From Propionivibrio sp. (GTDB lineage: Bacteria; Pseudomonadota; Gammaproteobacteria; Burkholderiales; Rhodocyclaceae): a stretch of 36,997 bases of DNA. The first letter of the stretch is position 1. Each line of letters starts with the position of its first letter. The notes beneath the pieces were generated by a model that did no database searches, was not told the origin of the DNA, and saw nothing but the letters and a program-made list of their open reading frames with translations. The position numbers and the translations under genes are program-made. Below, in pieces: positions 25,281 through 34,797 of this stretch. The stretch is taken from contig NZ_JAGOIT010000028.1 of NCBI RefSeq assembly GCF_017995515.1, positions 1 through 36,997 on the forward strand, written 5' to 3'.

Positions 25281-26315
25281 ATGATCCGCACTTTATCCGC
25301 GCTTGTCCTGGCCTTGGCTGCTACGCTTTGCGGCGCTTCCGGACACCCCATCCAGCTGGCCGATAAAGCACCGGTTGAGCATGTTGTCGTCCCCGGCGAC
25401 ACGCTCTGGGGAATTTCCGCGCAGTTTCTCAAGGAACCCTGGCGCTGGCCGGAAATCTGGCGCATGAACCGCGATCAGATCAAGAACCCGCATCGCATCT
25501 ACCCGGGAGACGTCATCGCCCTGGAGCGCGACGAAAACGGCAACCCGGTGCTCCGCGTAAGGAAAGGAATGAGTGGCGACGGCAAGCTGCGTCCGCAGAT
25601 CTATTCCGAGAAGAATGAAACGGCGATCCCACCGATCCCGCCCAACGTCATCGAACCTTTCATTTCGCAGCCGCTCGTCATCGAGGCCAACGAGCTCGAC
25701 AAGGCAGCGCGGATCGTCGCCACGCAGCAGGACCGCGTGTTCCTCGGCGAGGGCAGCGTCGCCTACGTCGACGACGCCGACCCGAAACAGGAGCACTGGC
25801 AGGTCTACCGCAACGGCAAGCCCCTGCGCGACCCGTCCGACGAAACCCGCATCCTCGGCTACGAGGCGTTTTATCTCGGAGCAGCGACACAGACCCGGCC
25901 GGGCCAACCCGCCACGTTCGAAATCACCTCGGCAACGCAGGAAATCGGTCGCGGAGACCGTCTGGTTCCGGCCGCCAAACCGGCGATGGTCCATTACGTC
26001 CCGCACAAACCCGACACGCCGGTCGACGGCCGTGTCGTATCGATCTACGGCGGCGTCGGTTCAGCCGGACGCGGCTCGATCATCTCGCTGAATCTGGGTA
26101 ACCAGGACGGCCTGGAGATTGGTCATGTGCTCGCCCTGGAGAGAAATCGTACCGTGACCCAGCGTGACGAAAACGACCAGAAGATCAACGTCAAGGTCCC
26201 GGCGGAACGCACCGGCCTCGTTTTCGTCTTCCGCACGTTCGACCGCATCTCGTATGCGCTGGTGGTGCAGTCGGAGGGGACCGTCGAAGTCAATGACTTC
26301 GTGCGCACGCCCTGA
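25281..26315 (+). CDS. LysM peptidoglycan-binding domain protein
   Basis: Product of 344 aa. A signal peptide ([21 protein letters not shown]) is followed by one LysM domain at about 33-85 ([19 protein letters not shown] through [13 protein letters not shown], in pieces), which binds peptidoglycan glycans. The rest (90-344) is a beta-rich region without a motif I can name. GAGG lies about 9 nt before the ATG. The gene is separated from dprA by only 3 bp. This LysM gene sits between def and dprA in many Beta- and Gammaproteobacteria, divergent from def as here. A cell-wall-associated or division-related role is assumed from the domain only. Confidence 0.9.
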   Translation: MIRTLSALVLALAATLCGASGHPIQLADKAPVEHVVVPGDTLWGISAQFLKEPWRWPEIWRMNRDQIKNPHRIYPGDVIALERDENGNPVLRVRKGMSGDGKLRPQIYSEKNETAIPPIPPNVIEPFISQPLVIEANELDKAARIVATQQDRVFLGEGSVAYVDDADPKQEHWQVYRNGKPLRDPSDETRILGYEAFYLGAATQTRPGQPATFEITSATQEIGRGDRLVPAAKPAMVHYVPHKPDTPVDGRVVSIYGGVGSAGRGSIISLNLGNQDGLEIGHVLALERNRTVTQRDENDQKINVKVPAERTGLVFVFRTFDRISYALVVQSEGTVEVNDFVRTP

Positions 26316-26318
26316 GCG

Positions 26319-27416
26319 ATGGCCTCGACCGAGTCGCTGGGCGACTGGCTGAGATTAACGCTCACGCCCGGAATTGGCGGCGAAACGCAACGCAAGCTGC
26401 TCCGGGCGTTCGGACTGCCCGAGGCAATCTTCTCGGCCGCGCATGGCGACTTGCGCGAAATCATCGGCGACCGCCTCGCCACAACTTTGCTGGGGACGGA
26501 TAACGCCGCGATCGTACAGACCGCATGCGACTGGGCAACGGGCGACAACCAGCACATCGTCACCATTGCCGACCCTGAGTATCCACAGGCACTGCTCGAG
26601 ATTGCCGACCCGCCGACACTGATCTACGTCCGCGGCCGCCTCGACCTGCTCAACCGACCGGCGCTGGCCATGGTCGGCAGCCGCAACCCGACGCCGCAGG
26701 GCGTACAGAATGCGGAACGTTTCGCTGCCGCATTTGCCGACGCCGGCCTCGTCGTCGCCAGCGGACTCGCGCTCGGCATCGACGCCGCAGCGCATCGCGG
26801 CGCACTGGCAGCCGGCGGCGACACGATCGCTTTCATCGGTACCGGGATCGATCGTATTTACCCCGCGCGCAACAAGGACCTGGCGCTGGAGATTGGCGCC
26901 AAGGGAACGATCGTCTCGGAATTTCCGCTCGGCACGACGGTCACGGCGTTCAACTTTCCCAAGCGCAATCGCCTGATCTCGGGATTGTCGCAAGGGGTTC
27001 TGGTCGTCGAAGCGGCGATCGAAAGCGGCTCACTGATTACGGCGCGTCTCGCCGGCGAACAGGGACGCGAGGTTTTCGCCATCCCGGGCTCGATTCACTC
27101 GCCGCAGTCACGCGGCTGTCACAAGCTGATCAAGCAGGGCGCCAAGCTCGTCGAGACCGCGCAGGACGTGCTTGAAGAGTTGAGCTGGGGTCGCCTCGCC
27201 GAACCCGCTGTGCCGCGTGCGGAGCAAGCGGTGGGCGCGGCCGGGCACAACGATCTGCTCGCGCACATGGGTTTCGATCCGTGCGGACTCGACGATCTCG
27301 CCGGACGGAGCGGCTTGACGGCCGATACGCTTTCCGTGATGCTGCTGCACTTGGAGCTCGATGGACATGTCGCCAGCCTGCCTGGCGGCCGCTACCAAAG
27401 GCTCGCGCACACGTAA
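26319..27416 (+). CDS. dprA: DNA-processing protein DprA
   Basis: Product of 365 aa. It loads RecA on incoming single-stranded DNA during natural transformation. A helical N-terminal SAM-like domain (about 1-75, TLTPGIGGETQRKLLRAFG) precedes the extended Rossmann fold (about 80-300) with IYVRGRLDLL, MVGSRNPTPQG, SGLALGIDAAAHRGAL, IGTGIDRIYPARN, FPKRNRLISGLS and AIPGSIHSPQSRGCHKLI. A C-terminal winged-helix-like domain (about 310-362) is present, as in the long Proteobacterial form. No ribosome binding site is seen before the ATG at 26319, which is 3 bp after the LysM stop and probably coupled to it. Other competence genes are not in the window. Confidence 0.96.
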   Translation: MASTESLGDWLRLTLTPGIGGETQRKLLRAFGLPEAIFSAAHGDLREIIGDRLATTLLGTDNAAIVQTACDWATGDNQHIVTIADPEYPQALLEIADPPTLIYVRGRLDLLNRPALAMVGSRNPTPQGVQNAERFAAAFADAGLVVASGLALGIDAAAHRGALAAGGDTIAFIGTGIDRIYPARNKDLALEIGAKGTIVSEFPLGTTVTAFNFPKRNRLISGLSQGVLVVEAAIESGSLITARLAGEQGREVFAIPGSIHSPQSRGCHKLIKQGAKLVETAQDVLEELSWGRLAEPAVPRAEQAVGAAGHNDLLAHMGFDPCGLDDLAGRSGLTADTLSVMLLHLELDGHVASLPGGRYQRLAHT

Positions 27417-27432
27417 AGACTCCCCGCTTCAC

Positions 27433-27882
27433 ATGATTGATATCCTCGTTTACCTCTTCGAAAACTATCAGGATTTGTCGGCTCACCCCAAACCGGACGC
27501 CTTGGCCCGCAAGCTCAGCGACATCGGATTTGAAGATGAAGACATCTCGCTCGCGCTGGTCTGGCTGAACGGCCTCAAGAACACCCAACGCGCTGAATGG
27601 ACATGCAGTCCGCTTGCACAGCGCATATACACTGCAGAGGAACAGTATCGGCTCGGCGCCGAATGCTTGAGTTTCATCATGTTCCTCGAGACCACGGGTG
27701 TCATTTCACCGCATCTCCGCGAATTGGTGATCGAGTACGCGATGATGCTCGACGACGATTCCATCCCTCTGGACAAGTTCAAGGTCATTGTGCTGATGGT
27801 GCTCTGGAGCAGGGAGGAGGATCTCGAACCGTTGATCGTCGAGGAATTGCTCTACGACGCCGACGCTGAATTGATGCACTGA
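27433..27882 (+). CDS. smg: Smg family protein (DUF494)
   Basis: Product of 149 aa beginning MIDILVYLFENYQDL, the standard start of the Smg/DUF494 family. It is an all-helical acidic cytoplasmic protein with ALVWLNGLKNTQ in the middle and LREVVIEYAMML-like helices after residue 95. The function is unknown; the gene nearly always follows dprA. It begins 16 bp after the dprA stop. The upstream in-frame ATG at 27361 lies inside dprA and is not needed for the conserved N-terminus. No ribosome binding site is obvious. Confidence 0.93.
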   Translation: MIDILVYLFENYQDLSAHPKPDALARKLSDIGFEDEDISLALVWLNGLKNTQRAEWTCSPLAQRIYTAEEQYRLGAECLSFIMFLETTGVISPHLRELVIEYAMMLDDDSIPLDKFKVIVLMVLWSREEDLEPLIVEELLYDADAELMH

Positions 27883-28040
27883 TTCGCAACTCGTACCTGC
27901 CTTACTTCCCGCCCTGTCGCTACTACCCATCCTGCTTGCCAAGCGCTGACCAGTGCTCTTATCATGGTTTGCAGCATGGTGCGATTCGAGCATCCTGAAG
28001 TCATATACTTTCGCCATTTTTCCCGGGCACATAACACGCC

Positions 28041-30584
28041 ATGAGCAAGAAGCTGATCATTGCAGAGAAACCTTCGGTTGCCGCCGACATCGCGCGCGCC
28101 CTTGGCGGGTTTACAAAACATGACGACTACTTCGAGAGCGACGACTTCGTCCTCTCCTCGGCGGTTGGTCACCTGCTCGAACTCGCCTGCCCCGAAGAGT
28201 ACGAGGTCAAACGCGGGAAATGGTCGTTCGCCCACTTGCCGGTGATTCCGCCGCACTTCGCGCTCAAGCCGATCGAGAAGTCGGAATCGCGGCTCAAGCT
28301 GCTGACCAAGCTGATCAAGCGCAAGGACGTGACGACGCTGGTCAATGCCTGCGACGCGGGCCGCGAAGGTGAGCTGATCTTCAACTACATCGCGCAGCAC
28401 GCAAAGAGCGGCAAGGGTGTGCAGCGCCTGTGGCTGCAGTCGATGACGCAACAGGCGATCCGGGACGGCTTCGCCGGACTGCGCGACGGCTCGGAAATGA
28501 AAGGCCTCGCCGACGCGGCGGTCTGCCGTTCCGAATCGGACTGGCTGGTCGGCATCAACGGTACGCGCGCGATGACCGCGTTCAACTCGAAGACTGGCGG
28601 TTTCCACCTGACGACGGTCGGCCGCGTGCAGACGCCGACGCTGGCGCTGCTCGTCGAGCGCGAGGACAAGATTCGCCGCTTCAAGCCGCGCCCCTACTGG
28701 GAGCTGGAAGGCGTCTTCTCCTGTGCCGCCGGAGAGTATCGCGGCAAGTGGTTCGACGAGGACTTCACCAAGGGCAAGGGCGAGGAAGACGAACACCTGC
28801 GCGCCGACCGTCTGTGGGACGAAGCCCGCGCCAAGGCGCTGCAAGGCAAATGCACGAACAAGCCGGGCGTGGTCACTGAAGAAGCCAAGCCTTCTTCGCA
28901 GCTGTCGCCCCTGCTTTACGACCTCACCAGCCTGCAGCGCGAAGCGAACAGCCGCTTCGGCTTTTCGGCAAAAGCCACCTTGGGGCTGGCACAGGCGCTG
29001 TACGAAAAACACAAGGTGCTGACCTATCCGCGGACCGACGCGCGCGCGCTGCCCGAGGACTATCTCGGTACGGTGAAGGACACGCTCAGGATGCTGACCG
29101 GCGAGGGTGTCGGCAAAGGCCACGACGAATCGCTGCTCTCCCGGTTCTCGCCGTTCGCGCACCAGATTCTGGCGCGCAACTGGGTCATCCCGAACAAGCG
29201 CATCTTCAACAACGCCAAGATTTCCGACCACTTCGCCATCATCCCGACGCTGCAGGCGCCCAAGCACCTGTCCGAGCCCGAGCAGAAGCTCTACGACATG
29301 GTCGTCAAGCGCTTCCTCGCTGTCTTCTATCCTGCGGCCGAATACATGGTCACGACACGCATCACGCGCGTCGAAGACGAACCGTTCAAAACGGAAGGCA
29401 AGGTGCTGGTCAATCCCGGCTGGCTGGCCGTCTATGGGCGCGAGGGACAGGCCGGCGACGAAGGCAATCTGGTCGCGGTTGGCGCGAAGGAGACCGTGCA
29501 TACGGATGAGGTCGTCCTCAACGCCACCGAAACGCGACCGCCGGCGCGCTATTCCGAAGCGACGCTGCTGTCGGCCATGGAAGGCGCAGGCAAGATGGTC
29601 GATGACGAGGAACTGAAGGCGGCGATGGCCGGACGCGGCCTCGGCACGCCGGCGACGCGCGCGCAGATCATCGAGAACCTGATCGGCGAACAGTATCTGC
29701 ACCGCGAGGGGCGCGAATTGCAGCCGACCGCGAAGGCGTTTTCGCTGATGACCCTGCTCAACGGCCTGGGCATTCGCGAGCTGACCGCGCCCGAACTGAC
29801 GGGCGAGTGGGAATGGAAGCTGGCGCGCATGGAACGTGGCGAGATGTCGCGCGAGGCGTTCATGCAGGAAATCGCGGCGATGACGCAGCACATCGTCGAC
29901 CGTGCCAAGAGCTACGACAGCGACACCATTCCCGGTGATTTTGGCGAACTCGAAACCCCTTGCCCGAAGTGCGGCGGCAAGATCAAGGAAACCTACAAGA
30001 AGTTCCAGTGCCAGGCGTGCGACTTTGCGCTTTGGAAGATCGTCGCCGGACGTCAGTACGAAGCGTCGGAGATCGAGATCCTGCTGACCGAACGCAAGAT
30101 CGGACCGCTGACCGGCTTCCGCAACAAGATGGGGCGGCCGTTCAACGCGATCATCAAGCTGAACGCGGACAACCAGCCCGAGTTCGATTTCGGTCAGGGA
30201 GCGGGCGGCGAAGAGGGCAGCGCGGAAGCCGTCGACTTCTCCGGGCAGCAATCCCTGGGGGCCTGTCCAAAATGTGCGGGGCAGGTGTTCGAGCACGGCA
30301 TGGCCTACGTCTGCGAGAAGTCGGTCGGACCGGAAAAGACCTGCGACTTCCGCTCGGGCAAGGTCATCCTGCAGCAGGCAGTCGAACCCGAGCAGATGCA
30401 GAAGCTGCTGGCGACGGGGCGCACCGATCTGCTCAAGGACTTCGTTTCGTCGCGCACGCGCCGCAAGTTCTCGGCGTTCCTCGTTCGCGGCACCGACGGC
30501 AAGGTCGGCTTCGAGTTCGAGAAGCGCGAGCCCAAGGCGAAAGCTCCGGCCAAGACCGCGAGCAAGAAAAGCAGCGCGCAATAG
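28041..30584 (+). CDS. topB: DNA topoisomerase III (TopB)
   Basis: Product of 847 aa, a type IA topoisomerase that decatenates single-strand-linked DNA. The TOPRIM domain has Glu8 (IIAEKPSVA) and DAGREGE (about 105-111). The active-site tyrosine is Tyr329 in LTYPRTD, and FHLTTVGRVQTPTLALL and ARYSEATLL are typical of the TopB subfamily. The C-terminal extension has Cys clusters at about 641-664 (CPKCGGKIKE...CQACDFALWK) and 742-770 (CPKCAGQ...CDFRSGK), followed by a Lys/Ala tail. It is about 200 residues longer than the E. coli enzyme, as usual for Beta-type TopB. It follows smg in the place where topA sits in other genomes. A TATACT at 28004-28009 may be its -10 box, although no matching -35 is clear. 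Confidence 0.95.
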   Translation: MSKKLIIAEKPSVAADIARALGGFTKHDDYFESDDFVLSSAVGHLLELACPEEYEVKRGKWSFAHLPVIPPHFALKPIEKSESRLKLLTKLIKRKDVTTLVNACDAGREGELIFNYIAQHAKSGKGVQRLWLQSMTQQAIRDGFAGLRDGSEMKGLADAAVCRSESDWLVGINGTRAMTAFNSKTGGFHLTTVGRVQTPTLALLVEREDKIRRFKPRPYWELEGVFSCAAGEYRGKWFDEDFTKGKGEEDEHLRADRLWDEARAKALQGKCTNKPGVVTEEAKPSSQLSPLLYDLTSLQREANSRFGFSAKATLGLAQALYEKHKVLTYPRTDARALPEDYLGTVKDTLRMLTGEGVGKGHDESLLSRFSPFAHQILARNWVIPNKRIFNNAKISDHFAIIPTLQAPKHLSEPEQKLYDMVVKRFLAVFYPAAEYMVTTRITRVEDEPFKTEGKVLVNPGWLAVYGREGQAGDEGNLVAVGAKETVHTDEVVLNATETRPPARYSEATLLSAMEGAGKMVDDEELKAAMAGRGLGTPATRAQIIENLIGEQYLHREGRELQPTAKAFSLMTLLNGLGIRELTAPELTGEWEWKLARMERGEMSREAFMQEIAAMTQHIVDRAKSYDSDTIPGDFGELETPCPKCGGKIKETYKKFQCQACDFALWKIVAGRQYEASEIEILLTERKIGPLTGFRNKMGRPFNAIIKLNADNQPEFDFGQGAGGEEGSAEAVDFSGQQSLGACPKCAGQVFEHGMAYVCEKSVGPEKTCDFRSGKVILQQAVEPEQMQKLLATGRTDLLKDFVSSRTRRKFSAFLVRGTDGKVGFEFEKREPKAKAPAKTASKKSSAQ

Positions 30585-30605
30585 GCGTCGAGGTGACGTC
30601 GCCCC

Positions 30606-30629
30606 CGCCTGACGCGCAACGCTCAGGCG
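30606..30629. terminator. Possible hairpin between convergent topB and oxyR
   Basis: CGCCTGA (30606-30612) pairs with TCAGGCG (30623-30629); inside, GCG/CGC pairs around a CAA loop with one bulged C. The hairpin begins 21 nt after the topB stop and overlaps the oxyR stop codon (30623-30625). No U-tract follows on either strand, so it is at best a weak bidirectional end signal. Confidence 0.35.
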
Positions 30630-31537
30630 ATGGCGCTGACGCCCGGTGGCGGCGCATCGAGGATCGCCGCGCGCAAAACGTCGATCGCCTGCGGACGCGG
30701 GAAGGAAGCCCGCCACGCGATTCCGACGCGCCTGAAGGGAGCCGGCTGGGTGAAGTCGCGATATTGCAATAGCGAGCCATTCTGCGGCCACGATTTTGCC
30801 GCGGAAATCGGCACGACCGAGATGCCGACGCCGCTCGCGACCATGTGGCGAACCGTTTCGAGCGAGCTGCCTTCGAGCGCACCGTTAGCGCCACCCGGTT
30901 CCGACAGGTGCGGGCAGGCCTGCACGACCTGATCGCGGAAGCAGTTGCCCTGACCGAGGAGGAGCAGATTCTCGCCAGCGATCTGGTCGGGCGGAATTGC
31001 CGCCTGCTTCGCCATTGGATGATGCATCGGCATGACGACGCAGAACGGTTCGTCGTAGACCGGCCGCGAGACGATGCCCGGCTCGGAAAAGGGCAGGGCG
31101 ACGATGATCGCGTCGAGATCACCGCGGCGCAATTGTTCGCCCAGGTTGACCGTAAAGTTCTCCTGCAGATACATCGGCATGTGCGGTGCGCGCGCGTGCA
31201 GCGCCGGCACCAGGCGCGGCAACAGATACGGTGCGATGGTGTAGATGACGCCGAGGCGCAGCGCACCGATCAGCGGATCCTTGCCCTGCTGCGCGATTTC
31301 CTTCAGGCGTCCGGCTTCCTCGAGCACGCGCTCGGCCTGCCTGGCGATCTGTTCGCCGGTTGGCGTCAGGCGTACCTCGCTCGGCGTGCGTTCAAAGAGG
31401 ATCACGCCGTACTTGTGTTCGACCTTTTTCAGCGCGACCGACAGCGTCGGCTGACTGACGTGGCACTTTTCCGCCGCGCGGCCGAAGTGCCGCTCGCGCG
31501 CCAGCATGACGATGTAGCGAAGCTCGGTGAGTGTCAT
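30623..31537 (-). CDS. oxyR: LysR-family peroxide sensor OxyR
   Basis: Product of 304 aa. The N-terminal winged helix-turn-helix (1-62) has FGRAAEKCHVSQPTLSVALKKVE. The effector domain carries Cys199 (GQGNCFRDQ) and Cys208 (VVQACP), identical in position to the E. coli redox pair that forms a disulphide on H2O2. LGVIYTIAPYLLPRL and GISVVPISAAKS are the usual OxyR segments. It activates peroxide-defence genes and commonly represses itself, although no katG, ahpC or dps is nearby. The ATG at 31537 gives MTLTELRYIV as in E. coli; the 16 upstream codons are dropped. It starts 4 bp after the DsrE-family gene stop, so the two are probably co-transcribed. Confidence 0.94.
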   Translation of the reverse strand: MTLTELRYIVMLARERHFGRAAEKCHVSQPTLSVALKKVEHKYGVILFERTPSEVRLTPTGEQIARQAERVLEEAGRLKEIAQQGKDPLIGALRLGVIYTIAPYLLPRLVPALHARAPHMPMYLQENFTVNLGEQLRRGDLDAIIVALPFSEPGIVSRPVYDEPFCVVMPMHHPMAKQAAIPPDQIAGENLLLLGQGNCFRDQVVQACPHLSEPGGANGALEGSSLETVRHMVASGVGISVVPISAAKSWPQNGSLLQYRDFTQPAPFRRVGIAWRASFPRPQAIDVLRAAILDAPPPGVSAIA

Positions 31538-31541
31538 CTTC

Positions 31542-31901
31542 TCAGAAGGTGATGACCTTGTCGGCCGCCAGCGTCCATTCGCCAAGCTCTGGCAGCGTTC
31601 CGATGGCGACGCCGGGAATCAGTTCCAGATCGACGATACCGCGCGCCTGGGCGCAGGTCCGGCAGAGCTTGATCTGCGCGCCGTGCTCGACCAATTCGAT
31701 AAGCATCTGTTGCAAGCCACCGCCCGCGCTGGCAGCGGGTTGGTTGGGCAGGCCGACGGTCACCGCGTCGGACATCATGAACAGGCGCAGATCGACGGTC
31801 TCGATTTCCTGCGCTGCGATCGCCGTCGCCAGACGCAGCGCGCTCAACATGCGTTCGCTGCCGTAGGCCGGCGCGTGGATGATGAATAGAACGGTCTGCA
31901 C
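31542..31901 (-). CDS. DsrE/DsrF-like family protein
   Basis: Product of 119 aa with the DsrE-like fold: TVLFIIHAPAYGSERMLSALRLATAI at the N-terminus (given here in pieces), a flexible glycine-rich segment (AASAGGGLQQM), and VEHGAQIKLCRTCAQARGI with a Cys-x-x-Cys-like pair in the place of the sulphur-carrying cysteine of DsrE and TusD. Members handle persulphide sulphur or bind nucleotides. The GTG at 31901 is chosen because GGAGG lies 8 nt before it and the downstream sequence is the family N-terminus; the longer in-frame part upstream overlaps rsuA. It precedes oxyR by 4 bp, suggesting a link to redox stress. The function in this organism is not known. Confidence 0.85.
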   Translation of the reverse strand: MQTVLFIIHAPAYGSERMLSALRLATAIAAQEIETVDLRLFMMSDAVTVGLPNQPAASAGGGLQQMLIELVEHGAQIKLCRTCAQARGIVDLELIPGVAIGTLPELGEWTLAADKVITF

Positions 31902-31927
31902 GATAGTCGCCTCCTCGTCTTCGTTCG

Positions 31928-32644
31928 TCAGGCGGCAGATGAACTCACCTGCGCCAAAGCAAGATCTTCCTCGGTCAGCCACGTCCATTCGCCCGGCTTG
32001 AGCGTCGCGGGCAGAACGTAGGCGCCGATCGAAACGCGATGCAGCGCTTCGACACGATTACTCGCCGCCGCCACCATGCGTTTGACCTGATGATACTTCC
32101 CCTCGGTCACCGTCAGGCGTAACAGCCGATCCGAAATGCGTTCGCAAGCGGCGGCCGCGATCGCCGACGGTTCATCGTTCAGGACGACGCCGTCGAGCAG
32201 CGCAGCGATCTGCGCGTCGTCGATGTCGTGCTTCGTCGTCGCCTCATAGACCTTCGCGACGATCTTCTTCGGCGACGTGCATTTATGAATGAATTGCCCG
32301 TCGTCCGACATCAGCAACAGGCCCGTCGTATCCTCGTCAAGGCGCCCCACCGCCTGCACGCCGCGCGTCACCAGCGGGCGCGGAAGCAGGGCATAGACGC
32401 TCGGGTGGAAGCGCGGCTTGTGCGAACACTCGTAGTTGGCCGGCTTGTTCAAGGCGATGTAGGCGTTCTTCCGGAACGTCCAGGGGACGCCGTCGACCGC
32501 GAACGAGAAGCCTTCCGGATCGAAGTCGGCAAGAGGATCGTCGCAGTCTTCACCGGCGACACGCACGCGGCCGGAATGGACCAGGGCGCGGCACTCGGAA
32601 CGACTGCCAAAACCCTGCGTCCTGAGCAATCGTTCAAGTTCCAT
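31928..32644 (-). CDS. rsuA: 16S rRNA pseudouridine(516) synthase RsuA
   Basis: Product of 238 aa. An S4 RNA-binding domain (1-45, LERLLRTQGFGSRSECRALVHSGRV in part) is followed by the catalytic domain with GRLDEDTTGLLL, where Asp103 is the nucleophile (Asp102 in E. coli). NKPANYECSHKP (66-77) and GKYHQVKRMVAAA (near 185) are further RsuA/RluE-family motifs. The family includes RsuA, RluB, RluE and RluF; the ALNKPANYECS segment and the small size favour RsuA. No ribosome binding site precedes the ATG at 32644. It is divergent from siaA across 134 bp. Confidence 0.9.
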   Translation of the reverse strand: MELERLLRTQGFGSRSECRALVHSGRVRVAGEDCDDPLADFDPEGFSFAVDGVPWTFRKNAYIALNKPANYECSHKPRFHPSVYALLPRPLVTRGVQAVGRLDEDTTGLLLMSDDGQFIHKCTSPKKIVAKVYEATTKHDIDDAQIAALLDGVVLNDEPSAIAAAACERISDRLLRLTVTEGKYHQVKRMVAAASNRVEALHRVSIGAYVLPATLKPGEWTWLTEEDLALAQVSSSAA

Positions 32645-32717
32645 CAGTCATTCCGGGAGGTCGTTGGGGTCGGGCGAAACTGCATATCGTCGGCAATTGT
32701 ACTGCGGCGGTCGACGC

Positions 32718-32749
32718 TTGACGCGCACGCTACAAAAACGACGTAGAAT
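32718..32749 (+). promoter_or_regulatory. siaA: Possible sigma-70-type promoter for the sia operon
   Basis: TTGACG (32718-32723) and TAGAAT (32744-32749) are close to the -35 and -10 consensus but are spaced 20 bp apart, longer than the usual 16-18. They lie 30-60 bp upstream of siaA in the 134-bp region that is divergent from rsuA. No other good pair is seen there. Confidence 0.35.
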
Positions 32750-32778
32750 CACAAGGCTCAAAAATAACGAAACCAACG

Positions 32779-34773
32779 ATGGCAACCTTGGGATTCGGCC
32801 TTCGCGCCAAGTCGATACTCGCGCTCGTCCTCGCCTGTTTGTTCGCCGTTACCACTGCCGGCTTGATCGGCTGGCGCATTCTCGAAGGGGTACGCAATCA
32901 CTTCGGCGAGGCGTATGCGCGCAATCTCACGCAGCTGAAGCGCGAACGCATCCTGGCGCCGATCTCGCGCGACCTTGCGCTGGCAAAGCGACTGGCGAAC
33001 TCGGAAATCACCCGGCAATGGCTGGCCAGCGAGAACGACGCCGCGCTGCGGGCGCTCTTTTTCAAGGAAGCCGAAGCCTATCGCCACGACCTGAGCAGCC
33101 GCTCGTACTTCCTCTGCAGCAATCGCAGCAGGGGCTTCTATTTCAACGACGACAACAAGGTGTCCAGCGACCAGCCGCGCTACATGCTGGACCCGGAAAA
33201 ATCGAGCGACCAGTGGTTTTTCAATACGCTGCGCCAGCCGGAAATCTTCAACATCAACGTCAATTACGACGCGCACCTGGACATCACGCAGGTCTGGCTG
33301 AACATCCAGATCCGCGCGCGTGATCGCGTGCTCGGCATCGCCGGTACCGGTATCGACCTGAGCACGTTTCTCAAGGAATTCATCGACACCGACGAGCCGG
33401 GCATCACGCCGATGATCGTCGCGCAGTCGGGCGCCATCCAGGCGCATCGCAACAAGGCGCTGATCGCGATCAACCAGGCAGCGAGCGCCGCCGCGACCGA
33501 TCAGACGCTGCCCGGCCTCTTGCGCGACGGGCCGGAACGCGTCGAGTTGGGTAACGCGATGATCCGGGCGATCAACAACCCCGACGAGGTCGTGACGCTG
33601 CACGTCCGGCTGGACGGCCGCGAGCAACTGCTGGCCCTGGCTTACGTCCCCGAACTCAAGTGGTACGTGGTCTCCGCGGTCGACCTGACGGCAGTCAATG
33701 TGCTCGATGACCGCTGGATCAACACGGCGATCCTCGCGGTGGTGCTGCTCGTCGGCGTGCTGCTCGCCGGATTTGGCTACGCCGTCGAGCGACTGGTCCT
33801 GCGTCCGCTGAAAAAGCTGCAACAGTCCGCCTCGCAAATGGCGCACGGCAATTTCGACGTCTCGCTGCCGCCCGTTACGCGCGATGAGCTCGGGGATCTC
33901 AGCGAAGCGTTCGGCCTCATGGCGCGGCAGGTCCGCGCGCATACCGAACAGCTCGAAACGCTGGTCAAGGCGCGAACCCAGGCACTTGAACAAGCCAATC
34001 TCGACATGCGCCACGCGCACAAGCAGATCAACGATTCGATCGACTACGCGAGCCTGATCCAGCGCGCCATCCTGCCCAACCAGCAGCTCGCCGAGCAGCT
34101 CGGTCCGCGTCACTTTGCCCTGTGGCGGCCGCGCGACGTCGTGGGCGGTGATTTCTACATTTTCCGCAGCGAGGGCGAGCGGCACGTGCTCGGCGTGATC
34201 GACTGCGCCGGGCATGGCGTCCCCGGCGCCTTGATGACCATGCTGGCGCGCGCCGCGCTCGATCAGGCGATCGTCCGGATGGGAATCGACGCGCCGGCCG
34301 GCATCCTGACGCAGACCGACCGTTTGATGCGCGACATGCTGAGCAGCTGCAATCTGCCGCGTGGCATCGCGACCAACATGGACGCCGGCCTCGCCTTCGT
34401 CGATCAGCGCGAACGGAAACTTCGCTACGCCGGCGCCAAGATCAGCCTGTACTGGAGCGACGGCGAGCAGGTCGGCGAGATCAAGGGCGTCCGGCGCGCC
34501 ATCGGCGACCGCCGCGTCGGCCAGTACGTCGATACGGAAATCGACATGCTGTCCGGCGTGACGTATTACCTGGCGACCGATGGTTTCCTCGATCAGGCTG
34601 GCGGCGAGCTGGGCTACGGCTTTGGCAACAGCCGCTTCGCCCGGCTCCTGCGCGCACACGCACGCCTGCCGATGGCCGAACAGGCGAGGGCGCTCGACGA
34701 GGAACTCGAGCGTTATCGCGGTTCACTGCCGCAACGCGACGACATCACAGTGTTATCTTTCCGTTTCGACTAA
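32779..34773 (+). CDS. siaA: SiaA-like membrane PP2C (SpoIIE-type) phosphatase with dCache and HAMP
   Basis: Product of 664 aa. Transmembrane segment 1 (about 12-33) and segment 2 (about 314-337) enclose a periplasmic double-Cache-like sensor (35-310). HAMP (338-395) and a short coiled coil (to about 430) link to a PPM/SpoIIE phosphatase domain. Its motifs are RDVVGGDFYIF (Asp near 458), DCAGHGVPGALMTML (Asp475), ATDGFLDQAGG and a terminal RDDITVLSF. These supply the Asp residues that hold the Mn/Mg ions. In Pseudomonas aeruginosa SiaA dephosphorylates SiaC and thereby turns on the diguanylate cyclase SiaD. Here siaB follows at 24 bp, siaC and siaD next, in the same order. No clear ribosome binding site before the ATG. 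Confidence 0.92.
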   Translation: MATLGFGLRAKSILALVLACLFAVTTAGLIGWRILEGVRNHFGEAYARNLTQLKRERILAPISRDLALAKRLANSEITRQWLASENDAALRALFFKEAEAYRHDLSSRSYFLCSNRSRGFYFNDDNKVSSDQPRYMLDPEKSSDQWFFNTLRQPEIFNINVNYDAHLDITQVWLNIQIRARDRVLGIAGTGIDLSTFLKEFIDTDEPGITPMIVAQSGAIQAHRNKALIAINQAASAAATDQTLPGLLRDGPERVELGNAMIRAINNPDEVVTLHVRLDGREQLLALAYVPELKWYVVSAVDLTAVNVLDDRWINTAILAVVLLVGVLLAGFGYAVERLVLRPLKKLQQSASQMAHGNFDVSLPPVTRDELGDLSEAFGLMARQVRAHTEQLETLVKARTQALEQANLDMRHAHKQINDSIDYASLIQRAILPNQQLAEQLGPRHFALWRPRDVVGGDFYIFRSEGERHVLGVIDCAGHGVPGALMTMLARAALDQAIVRMGIDAPAGILTQTDRLMRDMLSSCNLPRGIATNMDAGLAFVDQRERKLRYAGAKISLYWSDGEQVGEIKGVRRAIGDRRVGQYVDTEIDMLSGVTYYLATDGFLDQAGGELGYGFGNSRFARLLRAHARLPMAEQARALDEELERYRGSLPQRDDITVLSFRFD

Positions 34774-34797
34774 TCGAAGCCTAACCCTCTTCCCGCC

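Noticed and set aside
27852-30791. Minus-strand open frame of 979 codons opposite topB
   Set aside because: Antisense of topB, which has complete topoisomerase III motifs on the plus strand.
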